A stretch of DNA of 15,894 nt from JAIOTH01 sp964486685 (lineage in GTDB: Bacteria; Patescibacteriota; Patescibacteriia; UBA1558; S5-K13), in the NCBI GenBank assembly GCA_964486685.1, contig CAZAOE010000023.1:1-15894 (forward strand). Reading direction: 5' to 3'. This document shows positions 13,261-15,894 of the stretch, one piece after another; the stretch's first letter is position 1; every line of letters begins with the position of its first letter. The position numbers were made by a program, and so were the translations under genes. The notes under the pieces were generated by a model, which was not told where the DNA came from, searched no databases, and was given only the letters and a program-made list of their open reading frames with translations.

Positions 13261-13830
13261 TTATTTTCTCAAATTAATTTCGTAGATAATTTGTTCTAAT
13301 CTTTTTAAATTTCTTTTGGCCTCATCAAATTTTTGTCGAGTTTTTCCTGATAGATAAAGTTTCATCATAAAACCAACCACTTGCTTAGTAATCTGCGTAT
13401 ATTTTTTTATTTTATTTAAATTCTTTTTATTACCCAATAAAACCGCTTGGCGCACTAACTCCCCTGTTAAATCACACAGGCCACCAATATATTCTTCTGG
13501 ACCAAAATCAAAATCTTTATATAATTTCAACTCTTGATTTTTTAAAACTGCAATAAAAAAATTGGCCTCTAAAAATTCTTCCACACAGGCCCGATAAGAA
13601 CCTTCAAATTGTAAACGATTACTACGGTTATATTTTTCATTTAATTCTTTTAATAAATCTCGAGCTTGTTTTAAAATCTTTTCTGCTTCTTTTATTTCTC
13701 CATCATGAGCAGTAAAAATGGCCTGCTTGCTTTTGGAAAGCACTTCCGAAGAGGTTTTATTTAAAATTCCTCTTTCTTGATAATAAAGTTTTAAATCTTT
13801 AAAAATCTTATTAAACAATAATTTAGACAT
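13261..13830 (-). CDS. translin family protein (possible single-strand RNase)
   Basis: This 189-aa all-helical protein carries the signature of the translin/TRAX family. LQFEGSYRACVEEFLEANFF (about 73-92) matches the region with the QEY.EA motif. EEYIGGLCDLTGELVRQA (112-129) matches the near-invariant DLTGEL.R segment. The four acidic positions used by catalytic TRAX subunits appear to be present: E85 and E88 three apart, D120 and E124 four apart. Translin and TRAX form C3PO, an RNase that trims tRNA leaders and small RNA strands; archaeal homologues are also RNases. Presence in a bacterium is unusual. The gene has its own promoter (13858-13885) and is followed by a coupled 45-aa ORF. The start ATG lacks a Shine-Dalgarno. 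Confidence 0.88.
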   Translation of the reverse strand: MSKLLFNKIFKDLKLYYQERGILNKTSSEVLSKSKQAIFTAHDGEIKEAEKILKQARDLLKELNEKYNRSNRLQFEGSYRACVEEFLEANFFIAVLKNQELKLYKDFDFGPEEYIGGLCDLTGELVRQAVLLGNKKNLNKIKKYTQITKQVVGFMMKLYLSGKTRQKFDEAKRNLKRLEQIIYEINLRK

Positions 13831-13857
13831 ATTTTTATGATAAATAATAATAAACTC

Positions 13858-13885
13858 AATATAGCATATATATATCTTTTTTCAA
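13858..13885 (-). promoter_or_regulatory. promoter of the translin-family gene
   Basis: On the minus strand TTGAAA (13880-13885, 5/6 to -35) is separated by 16 bp from TATATT (13858-13863, 5/6 to -10), with an extended TG dinucleotide at 13865-13866. The leader would be about 20 nt. Confidence 0.55.
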
Positions 13886-14114
13886 ACATGGACAAATAAG
13901 TAAATATCGAGTAAATTTACCTTATTGAATCACTATGCAACTATTCAATTAAACTATTATACTATTAATCAATTAATCTATTATCAACTTTCAATTAACC
14001 TACTTGTCTACCGAAGCTCGACTTGTCCTCCGACCTGTCTCCCGAAACTTTAGTGAAGGGAGAAGCTCGAAGAGCGGAAGGGGAAGAGCGGAGGTAGATT
14101 AACCAATTAATCAA
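13886..14114. repeat. repeat-rich spacer upstream of ychF
   Basis: 13939-14000 holds loose 7-8 bp AT-rich repeats (AACTATT, AATCAAT and similar). 14003-14097 is a GC-rich quasi-palindrome with arms CTACC (14008-14012) and GGTAG (14093-14097). Its central hairpin is TCTCCC/GGGAGA (14038-14043 and 14058-14063). On the left are three imperfect direct copies of CTTGTCYNCCGA; on the right are two of GAAGAGCGGA. This looks like a dispersed intergenic repeat. No ORF or RNA gene was recognised. Confidence 0.6.
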
Positions 14115-14216
14115 TTAACCCCGTCACCTTTTTTGGAAACAAATTGTTATAATAATTATCATTTTAAAATAAAAATAATCCTCTTACTTTTTCAAATAAA
14201 AAAGGTGAGGGGTTAA
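14115..14216. repeat. MITE-like element, copy B
   Basis: Ends TTAACCCCGTCACCTTTTTT and AAAAAAGGTGAGGGGTTAA form inverted repeats of about 19 bp with one extra base. They match copy A at 11002-11106 at both termini and in length, while the AT-rich interiors differ widely. The element carries an extended -10 (14145-14153) and ends 12 bp before the ychF start codon. Confidence 0.65.
14145..14153 (+). promoter_or_regulatory. ychF promoter (extended -10) inside the MITE-like element
   Basis: TGTTATAAT, identical to the motif ahead of glyA and the secretion operon, with no clear -35. The transcript would start near 14160 and carry a ~70-nt leader ending in the hairpin at 14209-14228. Confidence 0.55.
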
Positions 14217-14228
14217 CCTATTAACCCC
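14209..14228 (+). promoter_or_regulatory. hairpin abutting the ychF start codon
   Basis: GGGGTTAA-CCTA-TTAACCCC is a perfect 8-bp stem with a 4-nt loop ending at the base before the ATG. Its 5' arm is also the right end of MITE-like copy B and can pair instead with TTAACCCC at 14115-14122. The nearest purine-rich ribosome-site candidate (AAGGTGAGGGG) overlaps this arm, so the stem could limit translation. Confidence 0.5.
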
Positions 14229-15284
14229 ATGTCATTTTCAATCGGCATTGTCGGCCTACCTAATGTCGGCAAATCAACTTTATTTAAAGCCCTGACTAAA
14301 AAACAGGTTGATGCTTCTAATTATCCTTTTTGCACCATTGAACCAAATGTCGGTGTAGTGGCTGTGCCAGATGAAAGATTAGATGCTTTATCAAAAATAC
14401 ACAACTCTGTCAAAACTATTTATACTACCATAGAATTTGTGGATATTGCTGGCTTGGTTAAGGGCGCCTCTAAAGGAGAAGGGCTGGGTAATAAATTTTT
14501 ATCTAACATTAGAGAAGTAGATGCTATTTTACAAGTAATTCGCAAATTTAATGATCCAAATGTAACCCATGTTCATGGCGAAATAAATCCTCAAAGTGAT
14601 AAAGAAATCATTAACTTAGAATTAATTCTAGCGGATTTAGAAATTATTAATAAAGTATTAGATAAAGTAAACTCTCAGCTTAAAGGACCACATGATAAAG
14701 AAGTGGATAAATTAAAACTTGTTTTAGATAAAATTAAAACTACTTTAGAAAATAATCAATTAGCCATTCAAACAGAATTAGACGAAGCAGAAAAAAAATT
14801 GATCAAAAGTTACAGTCTACTAACTATGAAACCAATGCTTTATGTTTATAATGTTGATGAAAAGGAGATTAAAGATAAATCCACAGATGGTTTAACTATT
14901 TGCGCTAAATTAGAATCAGAATTAGCAGATTTAGAGGGTGATGAATTAAATCAATACATTAAAAAGTTAAATTTGGAAGACACTGGCTTAAATAAATTAA
15001 TTAAAGAATCTTATCGAGCTTTAGATTTAATAACATTTTTAACCAGTGGGCCTCAAGAATCTCGTGCCTGGACAATTAAAAAAGGCTCTAAAGCCCCGCA
15101 AGCCGGTGGAAAAATACATACTGATTTTGAAAAGGGCTTTATTAAAGCTGAAATTATTAATTGGCAAGATTTACTAAATGCTGGCGGAGAAGTTTTAGCT
15201 AAAGAAAGCGGCCTTATTCGCTTAGAGGGTAAGGATTATATGGTTCAAGATGGAGATGTAATTGTTTTTAAATTTAGTGTTTAG
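14229..15284 (+). CDS. ychF: YchF/OLA1-type GTP/ATPase
   Basis: This 351-aa cytosolic Obg-related P-loop protein binds ribosomes and in most species hydrolyses ATP. G1 is GLPNVGKST at 9-17, the switch I region lies around NYPFCTIEPN, and G3 is DIAGLVKGAS at 72-81. The non-canonical G4 NVDE is at 208-211, the feature that shifts specificity away from guanine in this family. A helical insertion spans about 120-200. A C-terminal TGS domain follows from about 268 (TFLTSG, ESRAWTIKKGSKAPQAG, DFEKGFIKAEI). The length is close to normal. Transcription probably starts inside the repeat element just upstream, and translation must pass a hairpin touching the start codon. It is monocistronic as far as can be seen. 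Confidence 0.97.
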   Translation: MSFSIGIVGLPNVGKSTLFKALTKKQVDASNYPFCTIEPNVGVVAVPDERLDALSKIHNSVKTIYTTIEFVDIAGLVKGASKGEGLGNKFLSNIREVDAILQVIRKFNDPNVTHVHGEINPQSDKEIINLELILADLEIINKVLDKVNSQLKGPHDKEVDKLKLVLDKIKTTLENNQLAIQTELDEAEKKLIKSYSLLTMKPMLYVYNVDEKEIKDKSTDGLTICAKLESELADLEGDELNQYIKKLNLEDTGLNKLIKESYRALDLITFLTSGPQESRAWTIKKGSKAPQAGGKIHTDFEKGFIKAEIINWQDLLNAGGEVLAKESGLIRLEGKDYMVQDGDVIVFKFSV

Positions 15285-15287
15285 CCC

Positions 15288-15316
15288 TTGACAAATTTTT
15301 TAATATATGATAAGTT
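15288..15316 (+). promoter_or_regulatory. promoter of the small transcription unit after ychF
   Basis: A perfect -35 TTGACA (15288-15293) lies 17 bp upstream of TAAGTT (15311-15316), a weak -10 (3/6). TATGAT nearby matches better but is too close to the -35. The -35 begins 4 bp after the ychF stop. A downstream terminator at 15667-15707 would give a transcript of about 380 nt. Confidence 0.4.
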
Positions 15317-15368
15317 AAAAAATAAAAAAATAGCCATTTAATATGGCAAAAAATTAAGGAGGATGCAT

Positions 15369-15404
15369 TTGAAAAAAAATTCGTACACACGAAAAAAATG
15401 TTAA
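15369..15404 (+). CDS. possible 11-aa leader peptide ORF
   Basis: AAGGAGG (15356-15362) is a near-perfect ribosome site 6 nt before a TTG start that encodes MKKNSYTRKKC; an ATG at 15363 in the same frame is too close to it. The stop at 15402-15404 lies 25 nt before a strong hairpin (15429-15466). This is the arrangement of a leader peptide, but conservation cannot be judged here. Confidence 0.4.
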   Translation: MKKNSYTRKKC

Positions 15405-15428
15405 AATGCAGCCGATCCAGTTTTTCTC

Positions 15429-15466
15429 CTCTTACTTACTAAAGAGTTAAAGTAAGTAGGTAAGAG
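15429..15466 (+). promoter_or_regulatory. strong RNA hairpin in the small transcription unit
   Basis: CTCTTACTTAC (15429-15439) pairs with GTAGGTAAGAG (15456-15466): 11 bp with a single U-G wobble and a 16-nt loop. An alternative register pairs the loop-proximal TTACT with AGTAA. It has no T tract, so it is not a terminator. Confidence 0.6.
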
Positions 15467-15516
15467 CATCAATATTCGAGAGGCCTTCACAGCAAGAACT
15501 CTCACCAATAAAAAAA

Positions 15517-15641
15517 CAGGAGGAAGGCGGTATGAAAAACTACCCAATGATCCTGATATTCCCTCCTGAAGCAAATTATACAATAGATCCTATTATTAAT
15601 TTTACTTCAGGATTTGTTTAGCGGACCACCGGCCCGCTAAA
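15517..15641 (+). promoter_or_regulatory. mutually exclusive hairpins around the ribosome site of a 29-aa ORF (candidate cis-regulatory RNA)
   Basis: The ribosome site region CAGGAGG (15517-15523) can pair with CCTCCTG (15562-15568) inside the ORF. The overlapping GAAGGC (15523-15528) can pair with GCCTTC upstream (15483-15488). TCCTGAAG (15564-15571) can pair instead with CTTCAGGA (15605-15612), which would free the ribosome site. A further perfect 8-bp hairpin TTTAGCGG/CCGCTAAA (15617-15641) covers the ORF stop. Exclusive pairings that hide or expose a ribosome site suggest a translational switch; no known riboswitch consensus was recognised. Confidence 0.4.
15532..15621 (+). CDS. 29-aa small protein of unknown function
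   Basis: The ATG at 15532 follows AGGAGG (15518-15523) with 8-nt spacing. The 29 codons encode a mildly hydrophobic, proline-containing peptide (start MKNYPMILIFPPEANY) without charged clusters or Cys. It lies in a transcription unit with its own promoter-like -35, hairpins and an intrinsic terminator 46 bp downstream. The local base composition is less AT-rich than the spacers around it. No family is recognised, and the segment might instead act mainly as structured RNA. Confidence 0.4.
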   Translation: MKNYPMILIFPPEANYTIDPIINFTSGFV

Positions 15642-15666
15642 AATAAAAAAATGTTTTTAAAAAACC

Positions 15667-15707
15667 AACAGACCCGTGTACTTTGATATGCGGGTTGTTT
15701 TTTTTTT
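15667..15707 (+). terminator. intrinsic terminator of the small transcription unit
   Basis: AACA-g-ACCCG (15667-15676) pairs with CGGGTTGTT (15691-15699): 9 bp with one bulged G and a 14-nt loop. The pairing runs into an uninterrupted T tract to 15707. Confidence 0.8.
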
Positions 15708-15719
15708 GCTAAAAATAGT

Positions 15720-15824
15720 AATTAATAACTAGCAATCTGTAACTTGTAACTCGTAACCTGTAATCTGTAATTCTTAATCTCTAATTTTTTACTTTTAACT
15801 TGTAGCTTATAACTTGAAACTAAA
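15720..15824. repeat. 15-unit degenerate heptamer tandem array
   Basis: Exactly 105 bp divide into 15 units of 7 bp that stay in register although few are identical. Examples in order are AATTAAT, AACTAGC, AATCTGT, AACTTGT, AACTCGT, AACCTGT, AATCTGT, AATTCTT, AATCTCT. Thirteen of 15 units start AAC or AAT. Spacer-less heptamers rule out CRISPR. Confidence 0.8.
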
Positions 15825-15849
15825 TTTTGAGGGATTTTTTCTGAAGAAG

Positions 15850-15894
15850 ATGAGATACATAGGTAACACTCTAAATTTACCAAAATCATTAATT
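15850..15894 (+). CDS. possible 5' end of a gene cut by the window edge
   Basis: An ATG at 15850 opens a frame that runs to the window end, giving MRYIGNTLNLPKSLI. The start resembles MRYIG/MKYIG beginnings of D12-class adenine-specific DNA methyltransferases, but 15 residues cannot decide this. Purine-rich GAGGGA (15829-15834) is somewhat far upstream and GAAGAAG is adjacent to the start. Confidence 0.25.
   Translation, partial: MRYIGNTLNLPKSLI

Noticed and set aside
15331..15350. GCCAT/ATGGC hairpin after ychF as its terminator
   Set aside because: The stem is only 5 bp and is followed by A rather than T on the plus strand; it would fit a minus-strand terminator, but no minus-strand gene leads into it.
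15393..15404. A-run in the 11-aa ORF as a programmed frameshift site
   Set aside because: A-runs are common in this AT-rich DNA and the shifted frames end within 15-20 codons without a recognisable product.
15401..15583. 60-codon open frame on the minus strand
   Set aside because: It has no good ribosome site and opposes a segment with a plus-strand promoter, ribosome sites, hairpins and terminator; the composition gives no sign of a real protein.
15720..15824. Possible CRISPR array
   Set aside because: Units are 7 bp, abutting and degenerate, with no spacers and no cas genes nearby.

Overview
The window is AT-rich, densely packed bacterial DNA read with the standard code: TAA, TAG and TGA all end genes, so it is not one of the UGA-glycine lineages. 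The gene set suggests a member of the Candidate Phyla Radiation (Patescibacteria), perhaps Parcubacteria- or Falkowbacteria-like. The evidence is a PrgI/TraC-like/VirB4 cassette, an Elp3-type radical SAM acetyltransferase, a translin-family protein otherwise typical of archaea and eukaryotes, few Shine-Dalgarno sites, and intergenic gaps full of degenerate 7-bp repeats and GC-rich palindromes. The phylum call is inference; no rRNA or ribosomal protein gene is present to test it.

Positions 1-6430 hold a minus-strand type IV secretion-like operon. From its promoter near 6424 it runs: a 364-aa protein of unknown function, PrgI (VirB3-like membrane protein), a TraC-like protein, the VirB4-family ATPase, a 194-aa single-pass protein resembling VirB8, and a 354-aa Lys/Glu/Asn-rich membrane protein. 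A 95-bp MITE-like element and a block of palindromes interrupt it. Positions 6440-9034 hold a divergent pair: a Trm9-like methyltransferase (minus) and Elp3 (plus). In eukaryotes Elp3 and Trm9 act successively on wobble uridine of tRNA, so this looks like a compact tRNA-modification module. Positions 9107-9510 hold a minus-strand unit of three tiny ORFs, including a zinc ribbon, with strong ribosome binding sites.

Positions 9540-11620 hold glyA (serine hydroxymethyltransferase) and the most striking structure in the window. A DUF559-type nuclease gene sits between inverted repeats directly after glyA, and beyond it lies a second, diverged copy of the last ~20 glyA codons. It differs mostly at synonymous sites and ends 2 bp from the neighbouring MATE gene. 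This looks like an insertion into the glyA 3' end that carried a replacement terminus. Positions 11621-13885 hold a MATE exporter, a 45-aa ORF and the translin-family gene, all on the minus strand.

Positions 13886-15894 hold a repeat-rich spacer, the GTPase gene ychF (plus) and a 600-bp segment without a large gene. A ~100-bp element with the same terminal inverted repeats as one in front of the DUF559 gene abuts ychF and supplies a promoter-like -10. The 600-bp segment carries a promoter, two small ORFs with good ribosome binding sites, several mutually exclusive hairpins, an intrinsic terminator and an in-register 15-unit array of a degenerate heptamer.
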